NCBI RefSeq assembly: GCF_042675915.1
Contig: NZ_JBHTKL010000001.1
Location: 186,001 to 250,000, forward strand
Direction: 5' to 3'
DNA: 64,000 nucleotides
DNA from: Thalassobacillus_A hwangdonensis
GTDB lineage: Bacteria > Bacillota > Bacilli > Bacillales > Halobacillaceae
Part shown: positions 34,473 to 42,376 of the stretch, piece after piece
Position numbering within the stretch: the first letter of the stretch is position 1
Layout: each line of letters begins with the position of its first letter
Program-made: the position numbers and the translations under genes
Notes under the pieces: model-generated
The model's input: the letters and a program-made list of their open reading frames with translations, nothing else
Told to the model about the DNA's origin: nothing
Database searches by the model: none

Positions 34473-35032
34473 CGTTGATCGTCTCCTTTTTTATCATGAA
34501 AGAATTTTGAAATCGAATCATTGATTTCCTGTTTGATGCGTTGGATTGTATCGGCTGCCTCCGGTTTCGGACTCATCTGTTCGTAATGACCGATGCGGCT
34601 TGGAAGCTGGCCTCTGATATCCTGGATGATTTGATCATCCAGACCTTGCCTTAACTCGGTTTGATTGTTTTCCGCCAGACTTCGGATAAGCGCTTTTCCA
34701 TCTCTGAGCATATATTGATCGAGTTCTTCAAGGATGGTCTGATTCATTGGTTTTTCAACCGGATTGTTCGGTAACTGATTCCAAAGTGTCGTGTCTTCGA
34801 TCCCCTGTAATTCAGAAGGGGATAATCCTATATGGAGCGTACCTTCTAGTGTCTCAATCTTTAACTGGTCAAATTTGTATTCGATTTTTTCGATAACGGT
34901 TTTTGGCTGTTCGGAGTGACTTTTTTCAAGGCTGTCGATTTTCTTATATAATTCTTTGATCTCCTGTTGTTGCTGGGTAAGCTGCTCCATTAGCTGCTGC
35001 ATGTAAGCTTGCCAAGAATTGTAATCGTACAT
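34469..35032 (-). CDS. gerPC: Spore germination protein GerPC
   Basis: At 187 aa, the largest GerP protein. An N-terminal coiled coil (about residues 8–45, YMQQLMEQLTQQQQEIKELY) precedes a beta segment (KTVIEKIEYKFDQLKIETLE) and GTLHIGLSPSELQG, then a helical C-terminal half ending in DKKGDDQR. The composition suggests it organises the smaller GerP proteins. GAGGAGGGAC precedes its ATG. A 105-base gap separates it from gerPB, unusually wide for this operon. Confidence 0.9.
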   Translation of the reverse strand: MYDYNSWQAYMQQLMEQLTQQQQEIKELYKKIDSLEKSHSEQPKTVIEKIEYKFDQLKIETLEGTLHIGLSPSELQGIEDTTLWNQLPNNPVEKPMNQTILEELDQYMLRDGKALIRSLAENNQTELRQGLDDQIIQDIRGQLPSRIGHYEQMSPKPEAADTIQRIKQEINDSISKFFHDKKGDDQR

Positions 35033-35137
35033 TCAAGTCCCTCCTCGCTCATCAGGATGTAGTCACCTTGGAATTAGGCGTTTGATACAATTTATGCGAA
35101 TTGGGCGGAGGTGTGACGAAGTAAGTTGAGATATCTA

Positions 35138-35365
35138 TTACGTCGGACCGAGCGGAACAAGGGGTGTGCCTTCGTAAGGCGCATAAGTCGCTACTCCTCC
35201 AAGTGGCTCTGCTTCAGGTGCAGGTTCTTCAAACCCTCCAGTATTGTATAATTCAGCTCTTGATTGAATGGTTCCGGCACTGCCGATCTGAAGAACGGAA
35301 GAGTTCGTCACTGCCCCGACCTTGAGCATGTGGATGCAGATCGACTGATGGATGGTAATACTCAT
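35138..35365 (-). CDS. gerPB: Spore germination protein GerPB
   Basis: A 75-aa protein starting MSITIHQSICIHMLKVGAVT with SSVLQIGSAGTIQSRAELYNTGGF, typical of GerPB (77 aa in B. subtilis), and a Pro/Glu-rich tail. The start overlaps the gerPA stop by one base. Confidence 0.9.
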   Translation of the reverse strand: MSITIHQSICIHMLKVGAVTNSSVLQIGSAGTIQSRAELYNTGGFEEPAPEAEPLGGVATYAPYEGTPLVPLGPT

Positions 35366-35589
35366 TAGGCAATCACTCCTGTGTTGGACTGGTCAGCGAC
35401 ATCCTGATCCCTGACATAGGTGATGGAGCGGTTCAAGTCGATTCTTATTCCGTCCCCTGTGTTGAAGGAACCACCACCTGCAAACGTTTTTGCAGTACTG
35501 ATCGGTGCGATGTTGTACACATCCCCGATGTTGAAAATACTGGATGAAGATACACTGATGACTTTGATCGCTCCGACACTTGCTGGCAT
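35365..35589 (-). CDS. gerPA: Spore germination protein GerPA
   Basis: The first gene of the operon, encoding 74 aa. The ATG at 35589 follows AAGGAGGTGAA on the minus strand; an upstream in-frame ATG is ignored. Core residues are VGAIKVISVSSSSIFNIGDV and AGGGSFNTGDGIRIDLN, shared with GerPF. The gene is divergent from the DUF418 membrane-protein operon, 91 bases away start to start. Confidence 0.93.
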   Translation of the reverse strand: MPASVGAIKVISVSSSSIFNIGDVYNIAPISTAKTFAGGGSFNTGDGIRIDLNRSITYVRDQDVADQSNTGVIA

Positions 35590-35602
35590 AGGTTCACCTC
35601 CT

Positions 35603-35654
35603 TGTATTATGTAAGCGCGATAAATTTCGGTATGATTTACCGGATGAAACACGT
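35603..35654 (-). promoter_or_regulatory. Possible sigma-K promoter of gerP
   Basis: On the minus strand two matches to the sigma-K −10 pattern CATANNNTA, each with one mismatch, lie upstream of gerPA: CATACCGAA (35634–35626) and CATAATACA (35611–35603). The first has an AC 18 bases above it (35654–35653), slightly far for the −35. gerP is sigma-K-dependent in B. subtilis, which favours one of them. Confidence 0.35.
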
Positions 35655-35680
35655 AAAATGAAAGTAGAGGAGGGAAAACA

Positions 35681-36865
35681 TTGAGGGATTACGGTACACC
35701 ACTCCGGGAAGCGAATCGACTAAGCTGGATCGACGCTGCCCGTGGACTCGCGATTTTAGGTATATTCATGGTAAATGTTCCAGCATTCAATGCTCCTTAC
35801 TTTTTGTATGGAGGGGAAGACGTTTATTGGTCAGAGCCTTTAGATAGCTGGGTTCAGGCAATTGTCGATATTTTCTTCCAGGCAAGTTTCTACACGCTAT
35901 TTTCCTTCTTGTTCGGATTCGGTTTGCAAGTTATGAAAGATAGATTGGAACAGAAGGGTTTGACCCATCGCCTAATTCTGTTTCGAAGGCTGGTCGTGCT
36001 GATTGGATTCGGGATGATCCATGCATTTTTGATCTGGCACGGCGATATTTTATTATCATATGGAACGATTGGACTTTTGTTATTTTTATTCTTCAACCGG
36101 AAAGCGAAGACACTTCTCATATGGGCATTCGGACTGCTTACGGTTTATACTGCGATGTTCACGATGCTGCTTTATTCTATAAGGGATCAACTGGATGGCT
36201 GGATGAATTATCCGGCGATCACTGCTGCCAAACAGAATTATGGGGACGGCTCGCTACTTGAAATCTGGAAGCAGAATTATAATGACTGGATTTATGCGAA
36301 TGGACCGGAAAATTGGCCATTTCTGATCATGAGTCTGTTACCGATGTTTCTTCTTGGAATGTACACAGCGAGAAAAAAATGGCTCCATCAACCATTGGAA
36401 CATCGAAAAACCCTATCCATTGCATTGGTGATCAGTTTCGTGCTCTTCATACTGCTGAAAGCTGGACCTTATGCGTTTGGGAATCCTGCCTGGGTTCAGG
36501 TGCTTCAGGACAACATAGGAGGATCAGCTTCTGCCATCTTCTACGTTGTAGGTTTGACTTTACTCAGTACCAGAAAGGCAGGAACCAAGCTTCTTTCACC
36601 ACTGACACATGTAGGGCGGATGTCCCTATCCAATTATATTCTGCAGTCGCTGATTTCGTTTCTGCTATTTTATTCTGTGGGATTCGGACTTTATGGAAAC
36701 GTCTCTCCTTTGGAAAGTGCTTTGATAGTAATCGTCCTATTTACTGGTCAAATTTTCTTAAGTAAATGGTGGATCGCGAAGTACCGGTTTGGTCCGTTGG
36801 AATGGCTTTGGCGGACATTGACGTATGGTAAGAAACAGCCGCTCAGACGAAAAAGTGAGACCTGA
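35681..36865 (+). CDS. DUF418 family membrane protein (YeiB-like)
   Basis: A 394-aa polytopic membrane protein with eight to ten hydrophobic segments. The start is a TTG behind GAGGAGGG. DUF418 hallmarks are RLSWIDAARGLAILGIFMVNVP at the N-terminus, HAFLIWHGDILLSYGTIGLLLFLF in the middle, GRMSLSNYILQS, and a C-terminal RFGPLEWLWRTLTYGKKQPLRR. The family is related to acyltransferase-3-type membrane proteins and is of unknown activity. It leads an operon with the DUF2157 and GDYXXLXY genes (20-base gap, then a 4-base overlap) and is divergent from gerP. Confidence 0.85.
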   Translation: MRDYGTPLREANRLSWIDAARGLAILGIFMVNVPAFNAPYFLYGGEDVYWSEPLDSWVQAIVDIFFQASFYTLFSFLFGFGLQVMKDRLEQKGLTHRLILFRRLVVLIGFGMIHAFLIWHGDILLSYGTIGLLLFLFFNRKAKTLLIWAFGLLTVYTAMFTMLLYSIRDQLDGWMNYPAITAAKQNYGDGSLLEIWKQNYNDWIYANGPENWPFLIMSLLPMFLLGMYTARKKWLHQPLEHRKTLSIALVISFVLFILLKAGPYAFGNPAWVQVLQDNIGGSASAIFYVVGLTLLSTRKAGTKLLSPLTHVGRMSLSNYILQSLISFLLFYSVGFGLYGNVSPLESALIVIVLFTGQIFLSKWWIAKYRFGPLEWLWRTLTYGKKQPLRRKSET

Positions 36866-36885
36866 ACAGAAAGAAGGGGTGGAGG

Positions 36886-38082
36886 ATGAACAGGAACCAG
36901 GTAGCTAAAGAGGGAAGGAAATGGGTGGAAAAGGGTATTTTGTCGGAAAGTCAGTTCAAGCAGGTTCTGATGCTGTATCCGCAGAAAAACAATCGTTCCA
37001 TGCTTCTGATCTTTGCGTCAATTTTCATCGGACTGGGATTCCTGACATTCATTGCCTCCAACTGGTCCCAAATTTCCGATATGTCACGAATGGCAATCAT
37101 CTTGATTGCGCTGCTTTCCTTTTATATATCCGGGGAGTTGGTCTACAGGAATAAATCAAAAGCAGTCGGCGTGAGTTTGCTTGTAATCGCGGTTTTTGTT
37201 TTTGGAGCAGGAGTGTTCCTGACCGGGCAGATGTATCACTACACGTTCATGACTGCTGTCCCATTTCTTGTGTGGGCATTAGCTGCTTACCTTGTATTCG
37301 GATTCTATCAGGAAAAGGTGCTTTTTATCACGGCGATTGGAATTACGACCGTTGGCCAAGTTTACAGTGGCATCAATTACTTTGAGTTCAACCTCTGGCT
37401 TGGGCTGTTATTGCTGTTCTGTTTCGGATACTTTGTCTATCATCAGCCAAGCAGGACTTACAGTATGTTGTTCTCCATCAGCTACCTGATCCAATCGCTT
37501 GTCCTTGTCCTTGCAGAAGAGCATGCGTTTTATTGGCTACTCATTTATTTGCTCGCTTTGTATGGAGTAGGAACAATAGGTAAAGACCGTATGAATGGGT
37601 ATCTTTTACAAAGGGCAAGTACGGTCGCAGCATTCCTGCTGGTCATTTGGCAAGTCTTCTTTCTGGAAAATGACTATGCCGCAGTCCGGACAGAAGGGAG
37701 TCTATTCTTCCTGATCAGTTGGCTGGTGGTCATGGGTGCGGTAGTGTTCTACATCTGGATGAAATCCCCTATGATCCATGCAATTACACTGATTCTGTTT
37801 CTTCCAGTATTTTATTTGCCTGGTGCTTCCTTGATCGCCTTACTTCTGCTATTCGGATTTTCCCTGGGGTGGCTGCTGCATGGGTATGACCAGGAAGCAC
37901 CTGAACAAATCAATCGAGGGACGATCGGCTTTGTCATCAGTACGTTCGTCGCTTACACGCACTTGGCATGGGACTTCATGGATAAGTCGCTGTTCTTCTT
38001 CATTGGCGGGGTGCTGTTATTCCTGTTAAGCTATCTGCTTGAGAAGAAACGGCGGAAGGTGAAAAGGGGGCGTGCGGCATGA
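36886..38082 (+). CDS. DUF2157 membrane protein
   Basis: A 398-aa protein. A soluble helical N-terminal segment of about 45 residues (GRKWVEKGILSESQFKQVL) precedes roughly twelve hydrophobic helices, typical of DUF2157. No catalytic motif is visible. It overlaps the next gene, a GDYXXLXY protein, by four bases; DUF2157 and GDYXXLXY genes are often neighbours in bacteria, which points to a two-protein complex, but its activity is unknown. Confidence 0.82.
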   Translation: MNRNQVAKEGRKWVEKGILSESQFKQVLMLYPQKNNRSMLLIFASIFIGLGFLTFIASNWSQISDMSRMAIILIALLSFYISGELVYRNKSKAVGVSLLVIAVFVFGAGVFLTGQMYHYTFMTAVPFLVWALAAYLVFGFYQEKVLFITAIGITTVGQVYSGINYFEFNLWLGLLLLFCFGYFVYHQPSRTYSMLFSISYLIQSLVLVLAEEHAFYWLLIYLLALYGVGTIGKDRMNGYLLQRASTVAAFLLVIWQVFFLENDYAAVRTEGSLFFLISWLVVMGAVVFYIWMKSPMIHAITLILFLPVFYLPGASLIALLLLFGFSLGWLLHGYDQEAPEQINRGTIGFVISTFVAYTHLAWDFMDKSLFFFIGGVLLFLLSYLLEKKRRKVKRGRAA

Positions 38083-38588
38083 AGCGTATCGCTTTTTATG
38101 TAATCGTTGCAGCTCAGGCTTTATTTCTGATTGGGATGTCAGCCGCTTATTATGCCATTGATGCTGTAGGTGAATCTATCAAGCTTCGAACAGAACCGAT
38201 TGACCCGAGGGACCTTTTTTATGGAGACTATGTGACACTGAATTATGAAATTGAACAGATCCCGATTGAAAAATGGAATGTTGAGAAAGAGGCATCTTAC
38301 GGAGACATGATTCATGTGTTATTGGAGAGACGGGAAGATGGAATCTACGAAGTTGTCGAAGCCTCCAATCGCATGTATGACCCCGGTGACAACCAGGTTG
38401 CTGTCCAGGCGAAATATGAGTGGAGCAGTGAGGTGGAGAAAATCCATCGAGTCAGTTATGGCATCAATCGGTATTATGTAGAAGAAAATACAGGCAGGGA
38501 ATTGGAAGAACAAGCTGGAGAAATGATCGTCGAAGTGGCAATCGCTCCATGGGGGCAAAAGAAGATTGTTTCCATCGATAACGAGTAG
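38079..38588 (+). CDS. GDYXXLXY domain protein
   Basis: A 169-aa protein with one N-terminal membrane helix (about 3–24) and an extracytoplasmic domain. The defining motif is GDYVTLNYE near residue 47 (DPRDLFYGDYVTLNY), followed by a second conserved block SYGINRYYVEENTGRELEEQ. It ends the DUF418-DUF2157 operon, with a strong terminator directly after the stop. The function of the family is unknown. Confidence 0.85.
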   Translation: MKRIAFYVIVAAQALFLIGMSAAYYAIDAVGESIKLRTEPIDPRDLFYGDYVTLNYEIEQIPIEKWNVEKEASYGDMIHVLLERREDGIYEVVEASNRMYDPGDNQVAVQAKYEWSSEVEKIHRVSYGINRYYVEENTGRELEEQAGEMIVEVAIAPWGQKKIVSIDNE

Positions 38589-38614
38589 GCATCGTCAACA
38601 GACGATGCTTTTTT
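38589..38614 (+). terminator. Terminator of the DUF418 operon
   Basis: GCATCGTC and GACGATGC form an 8-bp stem around AACA, followed by six T. Confidence 0.88.
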
Positions 38615-38666
38615 CTTTATATGGGAAATTATAAAAAATCAAGCAGTGGATAACTTTAGCTAGTGG

Positions 38667-38784
38667 GTTTCCTCCAGCTACAGCGTCTACCCCCTCGAGG
38701 TCTTAAGTCAATCCTCTCTGTAACAGAGACCGTCACGACGAGGCTTGTCTTAAGCTTGTCGGGGGTGACCAAGACGCTTGTGCT
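38667..38784. repeat. Palindromic intergenic repeat
   Basis: A 118-base element with imperfect terminal arms (AGCGTCTACCCC at 38682 against GGGGTGACCAAGACGCT ending at 38778) and an internal perfect hairpin TCTCTG-TAA-CAGAGA (38715–38729), plus two CTTAAG sites. It resembles a family of intergenic repeats I recall from several Bacillaceae, with the pattern 'CTCCAGC..CGTC/GCCTA.CCCCTCGAGGTC..AAGTC ... GACNAAGNCGCTTG.GCTTTT'. A frame of 62 codons across it is an artefact. Confidence 0.6.
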
Positions 38785-38847
38785 TTTACTTTTGGTAATA
38801 AATGCTATAATTGGTTCAACCTTCGGGAGAAAGGGAGGCGCAAAAAA

Positions 38848-39336
38848 ATGAGTGTGACAATTCGAAATGCTAATGAAAAGGATCTATCTGACATCATCCA
38901 GGTAGCCAGAAAAAGCTGGCATGCCACCTATCAAGGAATCATTCCTGTTGCTATACAAAATAGATTCCTGGATATGGCCTATTCGGATCAACAGATGAAA
39001 AGGCGTCTGGACGGTTCGTATTTGTATGTAGCTGAAGTCGATGGCGGTATCGTCGGCTTTGCAAATTTCTCACCAGTTAAAGAGGGTGGAGAAGTTGAAT
39101 TAGGAGCGATTTATTTGCTTCCAGATCAACAAGGCCAAGGGGCTGGGACGCTGCTTCTTCAAAAAGGAATTGCTGATATACCTGAAATAAAAACGGTCTA
39201 CATAAATGTTGAAAAAGAAAATCAAACCGGGCTGCTGTTTTATAAAGCGAAAGGGTTTCAGCTAGTAGATGAATTTGATGACGATTTTGATGGGCATATC
39301 CTAAAGACGATCCGAATGGTGCTGAAGGTGAAATGA
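38848..39336 (+). CDS. GNAT family N-acetyltransferase
   Basis: A 162-aa acetyltransferase. The acetyl-CoA-binding motif A is ELGAIYLLPDQQGQGAGTLLLQKG near residue 90, and motif B is LLFYKAKGFQLVDE. The N-terminal IRNANEKDLSDIIQVARKSW is typical. AAGGGAGG precedes the ATG. The end overlaps the unknown membrane-protein gene by four bases (ATGA), so both are cotranscribed, probably with the second GNAT gene. The substrate is unknown. Confidence 0.85.
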   Translation: MSVTIRNANEKDLSDIIQVARKSWHATYQGIIPVAIQNRFLDMAYSDQQMKRRLDGSYLYVAEVDGGIVGFANFSPVKEGGEVELGAIYLLPDQQGQGAGTLLLQKGIADIPEIKTVYINVEKENQTGLLFYKAKGFQLVDEFDDDFDGHILKTIRMVLKVK

Positions 39337-39755
39337 ATGTTAAAATCATCGGCTTTACTTCGTTTTGTATTGGCGTCATCCTGATCGCCCTGCTTGTAGT
39401 AGCTGACCATTTTCCATCTTTTCCGGGCACGATCGGTAATCCTACGGCAAGTGAAATATTGAACGGAAACCAAGATGCCGATATCATCAAGTTCGAAGGA
39501 TTGATCTACTCGAATGTAACCGATCATGACTGGCTGCCGATAAGTGACTTGAAGAAAGGTGATATGGTGGGGGAAATCAAGAAAAAGACATCATCGAGCT
39601 GGTTCTTCAGAAACCTTTACGCCACAAAACTTGCAAAAGGAACAGAGCTTTACTTAGATGAAGGTGATTCATATAAGAAAGGGAATGCCCCCCACTATCT
39701 AATCATAGTTCAGGAGGATAAAAAGCAAATCTATCAATCGCTTAGAGAGGGGTAG
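39333..39755 (+). CDS. Unknown membrane-anchored protein between two GNAT genes
   Basis: A 140-aa protein with one N-terminal hydrophobic helix (about residues 5–26) and no lipobox, so probably a signal anchor with an extracytoplasmic domain. It contains FEGLIYSNVTDHDWLPISDL and a lysine-rich KKGDMVGEIKKKTSSSWFFRN, then GTELYLDEGDSYKKG. I do not recognise a family; the central part resembles small DUF3221-like or lipoprotein beta domains only loosely. It is coupled by a four-base overlap to the preceding GNAT gene and is followed seven bases later by another. Confidence 0.65.
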   Translation: MNVKIIGFTSFCIGVILIALLVVADHFPSFPGTIGNPTASEILNGNQDADIIKFEGLIYSNVTDHDWLPISDLKKGDMVGEIKKKTSSSWFFRNLYATKLAKGTELYLDEGDSYKKGNAPHYLIIVQEDKKQIYQSLREG

Positions 39756-39762
39756 TCGTATT

Positions 39763-40260
39763 ATGGAAATAAGAGAAATAACATTGGCAGATACCGAAAA
39801 GTTCATTGAGTTGATCCAGAAAGTCGAAAACAGCTCCAAATTCATGCTAATGGAAGCTGGAGAGAGACAAACAACATTAGAGCAACAAAGGAAGAATTTG
39901 TTACATATAGAAAAACAGGAAAATGCAACGATATTTGTGGCTGAAGAAGGGGAGCACTTAGTTGGATACCTGATGGCGGTCGGAGGTACGGTCAAAAGGA
40001 AGAGGCATTCCGCATACCTTGTCATTGGTGTTCTTGAAGCTCACCGAGGAAAAGGAATTGGTACAGCACTGTTTCAAACCTTATCAGAATGGGCTCATGC
40101 TAAAGGTATTTCTAGGCTGGAACTGACAGTGGTCACAGAAAATGATGGAGGGGTAGCCCTCTATAAAAAGTGTGGTTTCGAAGTTGAAGGAACCAAACGT
40201 CATTCTCTAGTTATTGATGGAAAGTTCTATGATGAATATTATATGTCTCGCTTGTTGTAA
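39763..40260 (+). CDS. GNAT family N-acetyltransferase
   Basis: A 165-aa acetyltransferase with LVIGVLEAHRGKGIGTALFQTL (acetyl-CoA site) and LYKKCGFEVEGTKRHSLVIDGKFYDEYYMS at the end. The latter resembles YkwB/RimI-like or spermidine-type acetyltransferases more than the first GNAT gene does. It ends the three-gene unit. The palindromic repeat and a terminator lie downstream. Confidence 0.85.
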   Translation: MEIREITLADTEKFIELIQKVENSSKFMLMEAGERQTTLEQQRKNLLHIEKQENATIFVAEEGEHLVGYLMAVGGTVKRKRHSAYLVIGVLEAHRGKGIGTALFQTLSEWAHAKGISRLELTVVTENDGGVALYKKCGFEVEGTKRHSLVIDGKFYDEYYMSRLL

Positions 40261-40329
40261 GAAAGGGGAGGCTGGATCAAAGCAAAAGTTGTGGGACAGA
40301 AGATTATTTAATAGCAGACATAAAGCGTA

Positions 40330-40444
40330 GTCAATATGCGTAGACTCCAGCGGGAACAGCACGAGTCTGAAGGCACCGCAAGAAAGCGTGTTTTGCTTTC
40401 TGAGGAGACTGAGGCCTTGCCCGGGGAAAGCGGAGTATGTTGAC
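40330..40444. repeat. Intergenic repeat with 10-bp terminal inverted repeats
   Basis: The element begins GTCAATATGC and ends GTATGTTGAC, which are inverted apart from one transition. Inside are ACTCCAGCGGGA, a hairpin GAAAGC-N7-GCTTTC (40382–40400), and GAGGAGACTGAGGCC with GGGGAAAGCGGAG. The internal order ACTCC-GGGA ... GAGGAG ... GGAAAGCG is shared with the repeat at 42879, so both belong to one family that I recall as common in Bacillaceae intergenic DNA. Confidence 0.65.
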
Positions 40445-40462
40445 GAAGTGGGGGACATAAGG

Positions 40463-40490
40463 AAAGACCCGAACATTATTCGGGTCTTTT
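40463..40490. terminator. Bidirectional terminator between the GNAT operon and rocD
   Basis: AAAGACCCGAA and TTCGGGTCTTT form an 11-bp stem with a 5-base loop, with T runs on both strands. Confidence 0.85.
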
Positions 40491-40524
40491 CTAATAAATA
40501 CATTTTGTTGTTCCAGTAAATATT

Positions 40525-41718
40525 TTAAGCCTCTAAAACTTCTTTAATCTGCTTCAGTGCCCAATCAAGATCGTCTTTTTCGATGATCAGTGGAGGAGCA
40601 AAGCGAATCACGTTTTCATGTGTTTCTTTACACAATAGCCCTTTTTCTTTCAATTCTTCACAATACTTACGTGCAGGCTCTTTCAATTCTACACCAATAA
40701 AGAGACCTTTTCCGCGTACTTCCTCGATCATCGGATTATCAATCTTTCTAAGCTCATCCATCATATATTCTCCAAGCTCAAGAGAACGATCTGCCAGTTT
40801 CTCTTCTTCAAGTACATCCAATGAAGCGACGGATACCGCACTTGCAAGCGGGTTACCCCCGAATGTGGATCCGTGGGAGCCTGGGTTGAACACTCCTAGA
40901 ACATCTTTGTTGGCAACGACACAGGAGATCGGGAACACGCCTCCACCAAGTGCTTTACCAAGAATCAGCATATCCGGAGTGACATCTTCCCAGTCGCATG
41001 CGAACATTTTACCGCTGCGGCCAAGACCTGCCTGGATTTCATCTGCGACGAAAAGCACATTGTTATCATTACATACATCATAAGCTTCTTTCAGGAAACC
41101 TTCCGGAGGCATGATGATACCAGCTTCACCCTGGATCGGCTCCAATAGGAATGCTGCGGTGTTTTCAGTAATTGCATCTTTCAACGCATCGATGTCTCCA
41201 TATGGTACCAGCTTGATTCCTGGAAGCATCGGTCCGAAGCCACGCTTATATTCTTCTTCAGATGACAGTGAAACCGCTGTCATTGTGCGGCCATGGAAAT
41301 TACCTGTACAAGCGATGATTTCCGCGTGGTCGCCTGCAACACCTTTGACATCATAAGCCCAGCGACGAGCAGCTTTGATAGCCGTTTCTACTGCTTCAGC
41401 GCCTGTATTCATCGGCAGCGCCATTTCTTTATTGGTCAGCTTACAGATTTTTTCATACCAAGGGCCAAGCTGGTCATTGTGGAATGCACGTGAAGTCAGT
41501 GTCACGCGGTCTGCTTGATCCTTCAAAGCCTGAATGATTTTCGGATGACGATGTCCCTGGTTCACTGCTGAATATGCACTCAGCATATCCATATAACGAT
41601 TACCTTCCGGGTCCTCCACCCATACACCTTCCGCTTTGGAAATGACAATTGGGAGCGGGTGGTAGTTTTTTGCGCCAAATTCCTGAGTTTGATCAATGAT
41701 TTGTTGACTATTTTGCAT
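40525..41718 (-). CDS. rocD: Ornithine aminotransferase RocD
   Basis: This PLP enzyme moves the delta-amino group of ornithine to 2-oxoglutarate, giving glutamate semialdehyde for arginine/proline metabolism. From the ATG at 41718 (GGAGGG seven bases upstream) it has 397 aa, against 401 in B. subtilis. Motifs are NTGAEAVETAIKAARRWAY, TGNFHGRTMTAVSLS, LFVADEIQAGLGRSGKMFA and the PLP-lysine region LILGKALGGGVFPISCV. It stands alone here; in B. subtilis it is in rocDEF elsewhere. No rocR-type −12/−24 promoter was seen. Confidence 0.94.
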   Translation of the reverse strand: MQNSQQIIDQTQEFGAKNYHPLPIVISKAEGVWVEDPEGNRYMDMLSAYSAVNQGHRHPKIIQALKDQADRVTLTSRAFHNDQLGPWYEKICKLTNKEMALPMNTGAEAVETAIKAARRWAYDVKGVAGDHAEIIACTGNFHGRTMTAVSLSSEEEYKRGFGPMLPGIKLVPYGDIDALKDAITENTAAFLLEPIQGEAGIIMPPEGFLKEAYDVCNDNNVLFVADEIQAGLGRSGKMFACDWEDVTPDMLILGKALGGGVFPISCVVANKDVLGVFNPGSHGSTFGGNPLASAVSVASLDVLEEEKLADRSLELGEYMMDELRKIDNPMIEEVRGKGLFIGVELKEPARKYCEELKEKGLLCKETHENVIRFAPPLIIEKDDLDWALKQIKEVLEA

Positions 41719-41742
41719 AGGATATCCCTCCATTTTCAAATC

Positions 41743-41765
41743 GGCAGTCTGCCACCATTATAACA
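41743..41765 (-). promoter_or_regulatory. Extended −10 promoter and palindrome upstream of rocD
   Basis: On the minus strand TGTTATAAT (41765–41757) is an extended −10 element. Just below it, at the expected start site, lies the palindrome GGCAGACTGCC (41753–41743), which could be an operator. No good −35 was found at the standard distance. Confidence 0.45.
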
Positions 41766-41885
41766 GGTTATGTATTAATTTTCTTGCAAGTGAAAAAATT
41801 GCTTCACAAAGTTTTCATTAGGAAGATTTGAAGAAATCATGGTACTATTACAAGGAGATGGACTTGTAAAAGGAGGAAAACAGAC

Positions 41886-42245
41886 ATGGCACATCTACAT
41901 ATTACTTCATGGGTGCTGGCATTGATTCTACTGCTTGTCGTAGTAAGCTTGTATCGATCTGGAAATGCAAAAGGTGCAAAAATAACACAGATGGTGCTTC
42001 GACTGGACTATCTATTGATTCTTTATTCTGGAGGAAGCTTGTTTGCTTCGTATGAAAACATCGGTGGGCTCGTCATCGTGAAAATGCTTGTCGGTTTATG
42101 GGCAATCATCGCGATGGAATTGATCGGGGCGAAATATAAAAAGCAGAAGCCTGCAAGTGGAGCATGGGCGCAGCTTGCGATTGCATTCGTAGCCGCATTG
42201 ATCCTCGGCTTCGGATTCCTTCCATTAGGATTACTTGGAGCGTAA
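41886..42245 (+). CDS. yisL: YisL family membrane protein (DUF1516)
   Basis: A 119-aa protein with four hydrophobic helices filling nearly its whole length (HITSWVLALILLLVVVSLYRSG, then LLILYSGGSLFASYENIGG, LVGLWAIIAMELIG and LAIAFVAALILGFGFLPLG). Length and pattern fit YisL/DUF1516; the gene is in the same neighbourhood as in B. subtilis. AAAAGGAGG lies upstream of the ATG. The function is unknown. Confidence 0.85.
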   Translation: MAHLHITSWVLALILLLVVVSLYRSGNAKGAKITQMVLRLDYLLILYSGGSLFASYENIGGLVIVKMLVGLWAIIAMELIGAKYKKQKPASGAWAQLAIAFVAALILGFGFLPLGLLGA

Positions 42246-42250
42246 TTCCC

Positions 42251-42289
42251 AACCTCTTATGACAGCGATTGTCATAGGAGGTTTTTTTT
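42251..42289 (+). terminator. Terminator of yisL
   Basis: AACCTCTTATGACA pairs with TGTCATAGGAGGTT with one mismatch, followed by eight T. Confidence 0.87.
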
Positions 42290-42376
42290 GGTTCTGAAGC
42301 TATCATTTACTTGTAGGAAACGAGCCTTTCATCTGATAGACTGACAAAAAAACGGCGGAGAGGGGAGGAAGCCGGG

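Noticed and set aside
38663..38851. Plus-strand frame of 62 codons before the first GNAT gene
   Set aside because: It spans a palindromic intergenic repeat and runs into the GNAT ribosome-binding site; no start signal of its own.
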